A stretch of 64,000 bases of DNA from Torreya grandis (GCA_037957365.1 JARHVA010000021.1:7976501-8040500), one strand, 5' to 3'; numbered from the stretch's first letter, positions 36,536 to 48,562 are shown. Notes: generated by a model not told the origin, from the sequence alone. A program made the numbers and translations.

Positions 36536-36930
36536 TATAAAATACTCTCAAGCTACAAGATAACTCCAACAGCTCGTTACCACAAAACTACAAGCAAAGC
36601 CATAATGCATACAAGGAAACTATATTAAGACAAAGTGCTTATCACAAGCTCTTATACTCGCCTATTTCTCTGCTCTTTATAATATATCATGCAATACAGA
36701 AGTGCTTATTATATAAGTGAGTGAATGGGTTTGGACAACTCAGAGTTTGTTACAACTACTTCATAGGTAATCGTTCCAACCCATTTGGAGTTGCACCCAA
36801 TTAGGAATAACCACAAGATTATGCACTAATCCTATGCACACAAATAACTCCCTAATTAGAGTTTAAACAACTCTATCAGACACAAACAATGATAAGACTA
36901 GCTAATAGCTAACCTAATCTAATGTGAACA
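36536..36930 (-). repeat. 5' LTR of Copia C
   Basis: 395 bp, direct repeat of 33309-33705; its inner end adjoins the primer-binding site. Confidence 0.9.
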
Positions 36931-36984
36931 TTACATTTTTGCACCATAATCCTCCCACCACAAATCTGCAAATAGGACATTTAT

Positions 36985-38900
36985 AACTTTATGAGTCAAC
37001 TAAGAGTGCATTTATTAAAAAAGTAACGAGACAACAATCAAAAGACTCAATTTGAATTATGTTTTTACCTAGTTCATTAGTAATTCTCCTTTGAATGTTT
37101 AGAGGTTAAGAAAAGAACTTCCCCTCTACATCATTGTAAATTTGCAGCTCATCGACAATTATGTTTTTAGTGGCTTCGTCAAATATCATCCTCTCTATGC
37201 ATGTGTTTAGGTCATCCATGACATCTTTATCGGTCCAAAATGAATTGACGAAAAAAAACTTGGGGTTCGAGTAGTAAGCCAATGCATGTATATATGTCAA
37301 TGGAGCTGCTTGTTCCATCTCCAATCAATTACATGCCAAATGAACTCGCGTTTCTTTTTGCCCGCAATAATTTGTTATGGCCTCCTTGGCCCTGTCTATG
37401 GATTCATACAAATAACCCATTGCATATTTTTATCCATCCACCTACTGTAGAACTCTAACCAAAGTCTCTAACACCTAAAACAAAATAACATACAATTTTA
37501 AAATTAAAATTTAGATAAATTTGAACCAAAAAAATTACTAAAAAAATAAATGATAAATAAAAAATAGTTACGTCTAAAGTTACCTTGATGACCTCATATG
37601 TGATCTTTGAAAACACATCATCAAAAATCGTCTTCACAACCCTTTCCCCTTCAACCTTCCGACTATAGGGAGACTCCAACCACCGTGTGCTCACAAATAT
37701 TTGCTTAAAACATGTTCACGAGACTACAATGTGATGAAGTTTGTGATGAATCGTGTGGCTCTCAGTTTCACAAGCTCCCTTCCATTCGTGTGCTCATTCA
37801 TCAAGTTTATCACCCAAGGGTGATTGTAGATGTATTTTGTAATATTTCTCATCTCTTAGCCACATTTTTTACCCATGTCATCTTCCCTACTTGAACTAGG
37901 AGATTAATGCAATGAGATAAGGGATCCAAAAAAGTAAAGGGTGTCTCTCCTCAAAAAGTCTCCCTGCTACTAGATATGATGTTGTTGTTAGTCATAACTT
38001 GAACAACGTTCTTCACACCCACTTTCATGACCACCTTGTTCAACATATCACACAAAGTGTTTGCATTTTTCACTAAGTAGGAGGCATCAATTGACTTCAA
38101 GAACACCAAGTGCCCACTTGAAGCCACTAGAAAGTTAATCAAAGTGCAATTCCTTCCATCCATCCACACATTAGATAAAATGTTGCAGCCCTTTATGTGT
38201 CATATTCTTTTTTGCTCGTCTACAATAATTTGTGTATTTTTTATGGCACCCTCCAACAATGAGCCTCTCAAATCATGAGTCAAAACCTTGAACCCCTTTC
38301 TAGTAACTGTCAATGCAATTACCAAATTCTCCCAGTATAGGGTTTTCACCACATTGAATGGAATGTTGTTATAGAACTAGAAATTTGCCACAACCATCCT
38401 TGCTTCTTTCTGCAATTCTGAATTCTAAGTCATACCTTCAAGTGAAGGTTGTACCCCAAGGGTATTTCAAAGAACAAAAAAACTATATCCCAATGAACCC
38501 TAACAATCCCCAGAAGATGAGCCATGTCCCCAAACTACCTTTGGGGCAACAGAAGAGCCAGAGTCTCCTAACTCATCAGACTCAACTCTCGTTGCCCACT
38601 ATTCATCATGACTGCAAGTGTTTCAGTAGTACTCTTTTTTTTCTTTTTTTCTCCTCATAAGCAACAAGGACAACAACCATTTCTCTTTGAACCTCAAGTG
38701 GCACTTTGTCACATAGACGCACATCATTACTTGGAATCTGTGCTATGTGGTATTTAAGAGGATTGACTTAAATTAGCAATAGTTGCATATGACAGAGTTG
38801 TTCTCTAGGCTATCATAGCAAATGCTTCCATGCAGAGTCATCAAACTTCCTAAGCCTATAGGAACCAAATGCCATTTTTGAAGTTGAAAAGTTGAAAGTT
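36985..38900 (-). pseudogene. hAT transposase, N-terminal and middle part
   Basis: On the minus strand: a segment like the end of a BED zinc-finger region (DVRLCDKVPLEVQREMVVVL near 38690, then YEEKKRKKREYY), then YNNIPFNVVKTLYWENLV near 38340, then the DUF659-like block WMDGRNCTLINFLVASSG..KSIDASYLVKNANTLCD (38169-37951), then NGRELVKLRATRFITNF near 37770, WLESPYSRKVEGERVVKTIF (37670) and THALAYY-like IHALAYYSNPKFFF (37290). A possible intron with a TATTTGCAG acceptor precedes LWWEDYGAK near 36950. hAT transposases cut and paste the element. Several stops and frame changes are present, so it is dead. Confidence 0.8.
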
Positions 38901-39469
38901 GAAACCCAATAAAACAAACATATAAAAAATTAACACCTTAGGTTTTAGCCACTAAAAGCCTAGAAGTAGGAATAAAATGGAGGGAAAACAATTTAAAACC
39001 CTAGATGCAACTAATGGTCTCACCCCTCAAATCTGCACTTCAAACTGTTTAAATTGTGGGTCTTTCTTGAATGCTTTAAGGTCAAAGTGTTTATAATAGG
39101 GTACAACAAATATATTGAAGAATATCACAAGCTACAGCAGTCTAGCTGATAGCAGATATAAAACTTGGTGATAGGTTTTGGACAATTACCATTTTTGCTT
39201 CAATTTTTCTCCTTACTAGGTTGTGGATGTATAGTTTTTGGATAGTTTATAGCTAAAGCATGATTCTATATTGCTTTGTATCAAAACCCATGTGCACCCT
39301 TGGAATTTACGACCAAAATGATGGATGCAGACTGACTCTTCGCGTGATTAGATGGCAATGATAAAATCACCAATGGAAAGTTGTAGAGGAGTAAATCGAG
39401 CTACAAAAATAGCAGAATGATGTATTTTTTACCCTAATCGTCATGTTCTTCCACTTGTCGGGTTGATGC

Positions 39470-40534
39470 TTGCTACCCATGGTTTTCGACAAGAAACTGT
39501 GGTTAGTTACTCACCGAAAACTGTGGGTAATGGGCACCGACCCAACCCACCGTAATTTGGCCGAAAAACTGTCTACCAAAAAAAATCAAGTACTTGCGAG
39601 TTTTAATGTAGAGTTCAATATGATTGGTGTAGCCAAGGGTAAGGAAATTATGGCAATTACCAAAGCACAAGCTAAGAAAGCCAATTACCCTAACCCACGT
39701 ACGATGAAGGAAAGGCTTGCCAAAGAAAGGGTGGAAGTCAAGAGGCCATGGTCAAAGAACGATGTTAGTCGAATGAACATACATGCACAGTGACAAGCAA
39801 ACTATAGTCCGACAAAGCTATTGCACAACATGTCTTGCAAGCCACTATACCTGTGAAGATAGCTAACTTATTGCAAAGCATACCAAAACTCAAGAGTGTT
39901 CTCACTGCTACCATATAAGACATTAGTCCAAACAGGGAGCATACAATGGTGCACCTAATATCGAGTGATGGGGAGAGCAAAAAGCACAAGAATGAACTCA
40001 TAGTCGAGCCCCCCTTGTTAGGGGACCAAGTGATAGATCCTATGCCCCTTAGTTCTAACAATGAACTTAGCCCAACAGTTGGTAGTTGTGCCTATGGAAG
40101 TTTTGGGCAGGCATTTGACAAACACTATCGTCGACAGTGGTTTTGGTGTGAATGTTCTTCTAGAGGAGACTTGGAAGAGTCTTGGGAAGCCAACTATGTG
40201 GCCTTCGACATTCCAACTGGTAGGAGTAGATCAACAAGGCATTAAGGAATTGAGTGTGCTGATGGGTCAAAGGGTAGATATTGGAACTCAACTCTTTTTG
40301 CTTGATTTTGTCGTCATCTCATTGAAGAAGAAAGCCTATGATGCACTATTGGGTGGGGGTTGGTTGACAACAGCCAAAGCCAATCATTATTGGAAAAATA
40401 ATTTCATATCCACTGAAAACAAAGGACAAAACTATGTTATATATTTGAAGAATCATGCAATCAATGAGGAAGCAACCTCATTAGACTCATCAGACTCAAA
40501 ATCTAATGAAGATTGTTTGATTGACGGGAACTGA
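39470..40534 (+). pseudogene. Gypsy gag end and aspartic protease
   Basis: 39470-39793 encodes a linker (NVEFNMIGVAKGKEIMAITK, then YPNPRTMKERLAKERVEV). After breaks, 39946-40060 reads REHTMVHLISSDGE..KHKNEL and a frame change leads to 40061-40534. That frame has the protease motif IVDSGFGVNVL (Asp-Ser-Gly active site) and closes with AYDALLGGGWL. Gypsy proteases process the Gag-Pol polyprotein. The Asp-Ser-Gly is kept but the polyprotein is broken. Confidence 0.85.
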
Positions 40535-40959
40535 GGTACAATGGAGCCAAACAATGAAGGGGTCTTGGAGTTACATTTGTGCTTTGACGATGATGAGATA
40601 AACTCCCTCAACAGTCTATATCATTGACAAATGGAAAACTATGAAGTGTTCCAACCTAGTGATGATCAAAATCAAATGTTAATGATGCTAAGTCCTTCCG
40701 AACCGTCACAACTGGCTTACTCACTGGTTTTCAATGAATACAACCTCTAGGGTGCAACATTCAATGGATAGTTGGCCCGCCATTGGAACAAGTAGCCGAC
40801 ATGCATTGTAAAGAGCCAATTTCAATGAGCGGGAACTAGGGGTCCAAGAAAAAAAAATAGAAGAGGTAGGACCTCCTAAATTACAACCTATTTTTGAAGT
40901 ACAATCAAATACAATGGATATGCTTGAACGGGATGAACGTGGGGTGATGGCAAACAACT

Positions 40960-41220
40960 AAAGTCATGCTGAAAAAAATGAAGTATTGGCACAATAAACA
41001 CTTTAAATGAATGAACTTTACAATCGGAACTCTAATTTTGTGATATAATGGGAGGCACAAAATTAAATTAGGTAAGTTCAAAGTATTGTGGTTGGAACTA
41101 TTTAAAATTATATAAATCTTGCAAAATGGGGTTGTCAAGATGGAAAGCTTGAATAGGGCATTGGTGAAAGATACAGCAAACGGCTCGAAGTTAAAAGTGT
41201 ATCGACCAAGGACAAAAACT
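40960..41220 (+). pseudogene. Gypsy integrase C-terminal remnant
   Basis: The frame reads MNFTIGTLILWYNGRHKIKL, GKFKVLWLELFKII and then NGVVKMESL..DTANGSKLKVYRPR. This fits the end of plant Gypsy integrases (motifs of LVLW, GPF and NGSRLK type). It follows the protease after only about 430 bp, so about 3 kb of pol is missing. Confidence 0.7.
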
Positions 41221-41404
41221 ACCAACATCATCGACATTGATATTGAGTTGTATGCATGGGTAACAAAGAAAGTGGGAAAAATAAATGTATGGATAAAGTT
41301 GATGGAAGTCATATAAAAATAATAAAGCAACTACAAGTATAGACTTTGAATATGGAAATAATAATAACATAAGTTAGAGTAATGAGAATGGTTATAGAAG
41401 TAGA

Positions 41405-41870
41405 ACTCACCCCGTATACTCTACAAGGTTCCCCCATCCATTGAACATACCAATCCCAAGTTGAATGCCTTGTTGTTGGCGAACATTCATCCTCCTCTGA
41501 ACATCTTGAACGTTCCACCCTTGCTGCCATACGGCATGTGCCTCCCCCTGAACATATTGTACGACCTACATCATCCTACTATACGGCTGACTTGTGGTCT
41601 TGAACTCCCTATTTTTGGCATTGATCTTCCAAACCCTACCGAACACCCCGACTTCCTATTAACCTCTATACGGTGCTTTGCTTCGCCAATCTCTAGACAT
41701 TTTGCCCCACCAAAGCAGCGTGTACGGTTCGCCCGTATAGACAACATCTTTGATTGAATGCCCCCTTTCTAATTGTCTCCTATCCGGAAACCCACCGTAT
41801 GACTACAACAAGTGCACCTTCAGCAAACATAAGCCATATGGCCCCTTGGCAACATAGTATGGTGCTCATG
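41405..41870 (+). repeat. Irregular array of CTATACGG/CCGTATAG words in Gypsy 3' region
   Basis: At least seven TACGG or complementary CCGTA words occur within 460 bp: 41412, 41529, 41581, 41668, 41722, 41734 and 41795, with near variants between. A longer run of G/C follows at 42145-42230 (CCCCCGGAACCC, GGGGGCTGCTGCCCCC). Confidence 0.45.
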
Positions 41871-42432
41871 AAATCATTTTGCTAGTGTGCAATCTCAATA
41901 AAATCACAAATTCTGAGCTTCAGCAATCATTTCAACTTCTTTGCAGAGTGTTGCATATTTTTCAAGAAAAGAGGATATATTAAAAAAAATTAGATTTTTG
42001 CCTCCAAGAGCAGAAAACCGTTTGGCAACTCAGCATATAGTGTTGTGTGTTTAAGTGCTTTCCGCAGCAGCGTTTTTTCAAAGACATTTGGTTGTTCGTC
42101 AAGGCTTTTCAAAGGTTGTGGAAGCCTCAAATTGTGTTTGTGAACGCACCCAGGGCGCTACCCCCGGAACCCGCAAGAGGCACTGCCCCTCAACCTTGCT
42201 GGGGGCTGCTGCCCCCAAACCCCCATTTTCATTTTACAAGGGAAAAAAAAAGTGGTTGGGAATCACACCACGTGAACCATGGTTTTTCTTGCCTCTTGGA
42301 ATGTTGTAAACTTTCTACATCACCAACGGCTCCATCAAAATGTCTTTCTCACTTCCCTCTTCAATTTACTTTTTATCATGTTGTCTATTACTTGTGTTGG
42401 AAGGGACTCCGACTTGTTTAAGGGGAGAATAA

Positions 42433-42784
42433 TGTAGACAATCGATTATGACAACATGTATTGTTATAGCTGACATAGTTTTGTTAGTCTTTTGTAGGCA
42501 TTTAGTTAGTGATGTAGTAAGACCTTAGTTATGTTGGTTGTGATGGTTGGGATAACAAACAACCATTGGGTCTTGTCCTTCAAATAGCATTTTGTATGTT
42601 CAGGTATGGGCCTTGATAACAGGTCCTCCTTGTACTGTATAAATTGTATGGAAACTTATCTTTTATAATACAAAGTTGTTATGGTTCAAATACTCTACTC
42701 TAGCACGGTATGTTATGCAATTAATATTCTATGTATACTTCTTGTTTATAGTCTAGTATCTCAATAGACATTAATCAGTCTACA
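42433..42784 (+). repeat. 3' LTR of Gypsy element
   Basis: 352 bp starting TGTAGACAATC, ending CAGTCTACA, preceded directly by the polypurine tract. Confidence 0.92.
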
Positions 42785-42867
42785 TAATTAAACACGGTTC
42801 CATTAAAATTATACCGTTTCAAATATGTGCTTTTTTAGTATTGTTATCAAACCCGAGGTATCGTATG

Positions 42868-42884
42868 TCTCTATAATTTATTTT
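42868..42884. repeat. Target-site duplication of LINE, left copy
   Basis: TCTCTATAATTTATTTT, identical to 48563-48579; the A-rich tail of the LINE (T-rich on the plus strand) starts right after it. Confidence 0.93.
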
Positions 42885-43013
42885 ATTTTATTTTTTAAAA
42901 AAAAAAAACCCTTATATAGATAATAAATTGTCAATTACATACTCTACCATGCCATGCATGGAAGCTATTAGCCATATCACTAGCATTATAAACAAAATCA
43001 TCTCTATGATTAT

Positions 43014-46000
43014 TCATTGGAAGGATTCAAGCTGTATAATCTTCCTGATATCTTCCTGAATCCTAGTGGACCACCATAGAGAAGGAAGACCATAGCAAAG
43101 GATATCATGGTTGTCAAGGGCCCAATTAGCAAGCCCATCCGCAACCTTATTCTGTTGACGAGGAATACGACAAAACTAAATTTCTTGAAACTTTTGTTGT
43201 AATTTTCTTATCTCAGAAATCTCCTTAGCAATCTTCCAATTAGGGGAAGATCCATTATTACAAGTTTTCAGTAAATTCATCATGACTCTTGAGTCAGATT
43301 GAACCTTGACCCTCTTCCAACCAACTTTAATAGATTCTTGTATTCCTCTCCGAAATGGCTTTGATTTCAGCAACATTATTAGTCGAAATACCCAACTTTT
43401 CAGCAAAAATAAAATGAATTTCTCCTCCACTACATCCAATCCCTCCCAACGCTGCTCTCCCTGAATTTCCCTGTGAAGCACCATCTATATTAATTATTCC
43501 ATGAAAATTCCCCCTATCTTCCATTTGATGGTGTATCTCTCTCTTCTTCTTAGAATGAAGGCGAGGCATAGTGGCATCGTTAGGGTCTAAGGAAAGCTGA
43601 CCATAGATATACTCCCATTCCTGAGAAGGTTGACCTGGAAGCAAGACTTTATGTTTCAAACTCTCTAACAAATTAATTTTAATCTTTTCCCATACATATG
43701 TAACTTCTCGTTTAGTTTGTCTGAATATTCTATGATTTCTTTCTTTCCAAGTGTTCCAGAGCAAAAGAGAGATATCACTCCAGATTGCTGATAGCAAGAT
43801 TTGTCCTTTGGGAATGGTTACCTTCCACTCCTCATTTATCTATGCAAGAGAATCAAAACTGTTCCATTGAAGTCTAAATAGACCAGCCATTTGTCTCCAT
43901 AAAGAAGAAACCCATGGACAAATAAAAAATAAATGTTCCATCGTTTCCTCATCCCTAGTACAGAGCTCACACCTAAACGGCCCATTAAAACCTCTCTTTT
44001 TGAGCCTATCTCCAGATAACAACCGTTTTTGAATAATAAGCCATAGGAAGAAGCTGACTTTAGGCCATATCTCAGGCTGCCATATACAACAGAATAAAGT
44101 TTTTGCCGGATGAGTACATTCTTTAAAAAGAGAGGCATAACCTAAAGATACCTCATATTTCCCTGAAGAACTACTCCCCCATCCTATCTCATCTGGTTCT
44201 GAAGAAACTGGAGGAGATCTTCCTAATAGATTCTTATTTAAGAGAGTCTGATAGTCCTGATCTATTCTCATAGGCCATTCATTGACAGGTATCCAACTTT
44301 TCGTAATCCCCCAAGGTTGAGTGATTGATCTAGTATAATGAGTTCTCTTAATCCAGCCCCTAGCATGCATTTGCTCCTTTATAAATTGAAACTGAGGATC
44401 GAGTCTTAAAATTGGAGATTGACCATCCCAAGATTCTGTCCAAAATCTAGCTGAGTGGCCATTGTGAAGGACCCAAAAAGATGTTTTTTAATCAGAGTTT
44501 CCCCTCTTTTGATAAACTTTAGTGCAGCAGAGCCTGTAGTAGGAAGAGTTTTTCTAATTATCTTTTCTGGAGGATTATTTTTTGCATATTTACCTCTGAA
44601 GTTGGCTGCCCTTAAATCTTCAAGATAAACTATAAGCCTCCAATACATTTTGGCTGCTAATGCTATATTCTGTTGAAATGATGACCTAAAACCCAATCCT
44701 CCCTCCCGCTTTGGTTTACAAATAGTAGCCCATTTAATAAGAGTCCACTTTTTCTTTTCCTGTACTCCGCTCCATAGAATTTTTTGACAAATGGAGTCCA
44801 CCTTATTTAAAATCATAGTTGGAATATTCAACACCGAGGCCACATAAATGGGCATCGCTTAGAGAATTGCTTTAATAAGAGTCATCCTCCCTCCTATAGA
44901 CAACCATTTATTAGTCCATTTCTGCAATTTCTTTTCCATTCTATCAATCAACCAATTCCAATCTTGCACCGCTTTGTATGATAAAGGAATACACAAATAT
45001 TTCACTGGGACTGTTCTTTTCTAGAACTGAAGAATCTGGTCTGCTTGTCTTTCAAAACAATGGAAGAAAAAGATATTGGATTTCCCTTTATTAATAATTT
45101 GCCCTGTGGCAGAAGAAAATTTTTGGAGGATCTTATTGATTTGCTTAGCCTCTGTCATATTTGCTCGTCCCATCATAGAGGAATCATCCACAAATTGCAG
45201 ATTTGATATAGGTGGAACATTTCTGGCTAATTTCACTCCATTAATAATCTTATCTTGACATGCTTTGGTGCTCATTCTTCCCAAACATTCCGCAAGAATA
45301 ATAAAAAGAAAGGGGGATAAAGGATCACCTTGCCTAATACCTCTTGAAGCTTCAAAAAATTCCGTAGGCGATCCGTTAACCAAAACTGAAAAAGAAGCCA
45401 TAGAAAAACAAGCTTTAACCTATTGTATCCATTTTTTTGAGAATCCAAACTGTTCCAAAACTTCACATAAGAAATTCCAATCCACACGGTCATATGCTTT
45501 GGATAAATCCAATCTAATAAACATAGCCAGTTCTTTCTGTATATCTATTGAATGAAGAATTTCCTGAGCTAAGCCAATTTCATCATGAATATGTCTCCCT
45601 GGAACAAAACCTCCTTGTTCAGGGGAAATAATTTTGGAGAGAAAAGGTTTCAATCTTTCAGCTATCAGTTTTGTTATTGTCTTGTACACCACATTACAGA
45701 GAACTATAGGGCGAAATCCCAATATATCTTCCACCTCGCTAGCTTTTGGTATAAGTGCTATATAAGTTTTATTCAAGTCTTTATTCCACTACCTGTAATA
45801 AATCTTTTTTAATGATTTCCCAAAAAGCTTGAAAGAATTCAATAGGAAAGCCATCTGGCCCTGGCGTTTTCCCCTTCTGCATTGAAAATACAATCTTTTT
45901 TAACTCCTCGTCAATGACTGTTTGATTCATCTTTTCATTATCTTCCTGAGTTATCTGTTTGGGGATCAAGGCTAGGATTCTTTGTTGAGCAGCCACATCC

Positions 46001-47218
46001 AAAGGTTGAGCCTTGAATAATTGTTGAAAATATTGACTAGCAATCTTCTTCATACACTCCAATGAATATTTATTAATTCCATCTTCTTTGGATAATGAAT
46101 GGAAGTAATTTTGAGCTCTTCTAGCTAGTATTGACTTATGGAAGAAAGCAGAATTTTTATCTCCTTCCTTAAGCCAATGAAGTCTAGATTTCTGTTTGTA
46201 CATGATTTCTTCTCTCACTTCCCATTCATTGAGTTCTGCCTTTAATTTGTATTCTTTCTTAAAAAGGTCCATAGATATTCCTAAATTTCGGTATTCCTCA
46301 TTAATTCTTTCCATTTCTTTTAAAATTTTATCTTTTTCCTTTGATATATCTCCAAACCCTGTCCAATTCCATTTCTGAAGTTGAAACTTAGTGTATTTCA
46401 ATTTCTTTTCAAACTTAAACATATTTGTTCCATACCTGGGGCCGCCTTCTCTCCACCATTGATGAACAAGATCTTGGATGTTTGCATGTCGAAGCCACAT
46501 GAGTTGAAATCTGAAAGGTGTTTTGACACGGAATGTTTTGCCAAGTTCCAAACAAACAGGCCAATGATCGGATCCACCATTATTTAGAATCCTTGCTTTG
46601 GCAGCATATCCACTTAACCAACAATCTTCCAATATTAGAAATCTATCCAACCCTTCTAGAATGCATTCTTGTTCCTGTCTTCTGTTGGACCAAGTCATAA
46701 TCCCATTTTTTGTGGGTACACCGACGAAATTGTATTTCTGAATAAATTGATTTAGCTCATTGGAACTAGCATCTAAATGTAAATTTCCCCCTTGCTTTTC
46801 CGAAAGATTAAGAATAGTATTAAAATCACCTCCCATTATAACCGGCATATTAGGAAAAGATTGAAGAATAAAATCCATACTTTTCCTTTGCACTCTTTTT
46901 TCTTCCACCGAATTAGAAGCATACACATTGCATATGAGAAATTGCTGATTTTCCATTTTATCATACACATGTAGTCCAATTATTCCTTTCATGGCCCATG
47001 AATTATGAACAGAAATTAATCTGGGGTCCCAAAGAGTGATTTGACCTCCAGAAGCACCCATTGAATTGATAGCAATATGTTGGGCTTTAGGCCACATATT
47101 GTCAGCTATTACAACCATAAGGTCCATAGAAGCTTTCGTTTCCTGAATGCTTACCATAGAGGGTTTTTGTGAAACAATCATTCCTCAAGCCTCTAATATT
47201 CCATGTGATTATCTTCAT
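43014..47218 (-). pseudogene. LINE ORF2: endonuclease, reverse transcriptase, zf-RVT, RNase H
   Basis: The ATG at 47218 gives MKIITWNIRGLRN, then a frameshift. 47181-45781 carries the rest of the endonuclease (IQETKAS, GGDFNT, NNGGSDHWPV) and the RT start (GKTPGPDGFP). 45776-45420 has LDLSKAYDRVDW and ends in a stop where Trp is expected. 45401-45021 has QGDPLSPFLF and the catalytic FVDDSSMMG. 44855-44406 and 44370-43840 hold the RT thumb and zf-RVT (CELCTRDEETMEHLFFICPW). 43797-43176 is RNase H (NIDGASQGNSG, TNNVAEIKAI, then VQSDSRVMM in another frame) and the end near 43014 has ADGLANWALD. It would nick DNA and copy LINE RNA at the target; at least three frameshifts and one stop disable it. 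Confidence 0.92.
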
Positions 47219-48562
47219 TGAGTAGGATTTTGGAGATATTGGGATAGGTCCCTAGTTGCTCCTGAATTACTCAACTTTTGTCCTTCCTGTTGTATTTTAA
47301 TCTGATTAGACTTCCCTCCCATTTTCACATTGGTATCCATCTTAAATTTCTTGTTCTTTTCCTGTTCCACTCCCAAAGAAACATCTTCAGGATTGGGCTT
47401 GAGATTTTCTCTGATTACAAGTTTTTTCCCAAAATCTTCCTTCTCCTGTGACTTTTCATTGAATTTTACTTTTCTCTGATATAGTTTCATTTCGGCCTGT
47501 GTTATTGTTCAATGTTGCCTGGAATACAACCATTTGATTTTGATTTTCCTCCTGTTGCTGAGTTACTATTTCTGTTGGCTTATCCAGCTGTGTTTCTGGA
47601 ACCTGTGATTCCATTATGTCCTCTAAATTATCTTCTTCATTTTCTTCTTGTAGACTCTCATATCGATTTGAGTTACTAATTCCAGGATGCTCCTTTCCTG
47701 GCTGTTTTATTACCATCTTTTTCTTTGGTATCACAAATTCATCTCTAGTCCTCTGCGATTCATTTTTGTTCGCAGCACAATCTTTTACCAAATGGCCATA
47801 TTCATGGCAAAGACGGCACCAGAAAGGAATGTTCTCATAGTCTATCATTTGCTCCCATTTCTCATTCTCAATTTCCAAAGAGATTTTAGATGGTAATGGA
47901 TTGTTTAAGTCCAGCAGAACACAAATCCAAGCTAGTTGGGTCGTAGCTTCAGCTATCATCATAAACTTGCCCAAGGAATTCCCTATAGTTTCGAACACAT
48001 TTTGATTCCAATATTCAGCTGGTAATCCATACAATCGAACCCACACCAGGACTATCAAAGGTAACTCTTCTTCAGGTTTAAACATCGGGTGTCATGGTTT
48101 CATAGATAGCCCTTCTCTTCCCATGAACCATGGGCCTCCTTGAAAAACAAATTCCTTATCTGAAGCAGATGCAAAAATTATTAAAAAATAACCATTTGGA
48201 CATACAGAAACAGTGAACTCACCTTTTGTTTTCCAAGTTTTCATTCTTTAAAGCCTGTCAATGGGGGTCGAAAACCCAGAAATCTAACAATCAATCCTCG
48301 ATTCTCTAATTCATTTACATTATACGGAATATCTTCCTTCTTAAGGTGAATTACTGGAACACCATCCGCTGCATGCAGGCACCCTTTTTCATTTTTCCGA
48401 GGATCAAGCTTGGGCATTCACAGAGGGGTTTTCTGGAAATTTCTGGTTTGATGGTAGGATGAAGAAGAGCCCCGTAGAGCTTCAATGAAAGAAGCCAAGG
48501 GTTTGGAATATTTTTCCGTGGACCTTCCATGGCAGATTGGAAAGGTCGAAAGACAATCACCA
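47215..48562 (-). pseudogene. LINE ORF1 (DUF4283, zinc knuckle), frameshifted
   Basis: Pieces: an N-terminal part (FIEALRGSSSS in one frame near 48480; later VPVIHLKKEDIPYNVNELE), then 48085-47456 with WVRLYGLPAEYWNQNVFETI (DUF4283 end) and an intact knuckle CRLCHEYGHLVKDC near 47820, a Glu/Gln-rich tail, then after a frameshift 47490-47215 ending NPTQ-stop. ORF1 should bind LINE RNA and carry it to the nucleus. Its TGA overlaps the ORF2 ATG as ATGA. Confidence 0.85.

Larger units (their letters stand above)
33309..36930 (-). mobile_element. Copia C: internally deleted Copia element inside the hAT transposase
   Basis: The minus-strand 5' LTR is 36930-36536 and the 3' LTR is 33705-33309; both begin TGTTCACATTAGA. 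Next to the 5' LTR lies a Copia-type primer-binding site (TATGGTACCAGTG, about 36531-36519) and next to the 3' LTR a polypurine tract (AAGGGAGGGTATTAGAG). The interior is only 2.8 kb: a leader, a gag piece, a linker and the first part of the reverse transcriptase. No clear target duplication is seen. Confidence 0.85.
32600..39470 (-). mobile_element. hAT DNA transposon nested in the Gypsy element
   Basis: Minus-strand transposase pieces lie on both sides of a Copia insertion, and the whole block separates the Gypsy zinc knuckle (ends about 32575) from the rest of its gag-pro (from about 39600). I could not identify terminal inverted repeats or the 8-bp target duplication, so the ends are approximate. 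Confidence 0.75.
30569..42784 (+). mobile_element. Gypsy-type LTR retrotransposon, internally deleted, host to nested insertions
   Basis: LTRs at 30569-30895 and 42433-42784 start TGTAGAC and end TCTACA. They are flanked by TACTT on the left and TAATT on the right, a duplication with one mismatch. A tRNA-Asp-like primer-binding site (TTTGTGCCATTGCC, about 30898-30911) and a polypurine tract (AAGGGGAGAATAA, 42420-42432) support both ends. Internal order: gag (about 31000-32580), insertion of a hAT element, end of gag and protease (39470-40534), then directly the integrase C-terminus (about 40970-41215). Reverse transcriptase, RNase H and the integrase core are missing, so it depended on other elements. 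Confidence 0.88.
42885..48562 (-). mobile_element. Full-length LINE (L1-type) with perfect 17-bp duplication
   Basis: 5.68 kb bounded by two identical 17-bp copies of TCTCTATAATTTATTTT, with an A-rich 3' tail on the left and the 5' end on the right (begins ATGGTGATTGTCTTTCG on the minus strand). All plant L1 domains are present in order: ORF1 with zinc knuckle, endonuclease, reverse transcriptase, zf-RVT and RNase H. There are few stops compared with the LINE at 1-4625, so this is a much younger insertion, but frameshifts in both ORFs make it defective. It landed about 100 bp from the Gypsy 3' LTR. Confidence 0.95.

Noticed and set aside
36931..36935. Target duplication for Copia C
   Set aside because: Flanks TTACA and ACGAG do not match; no duplication claimed.
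42047..42421. ORFs in the G/C-rich patch before the Gypsy 3' LTR
   Set aside because: Two overlapping frames without motifs, in the 3' untranslated region of the element.
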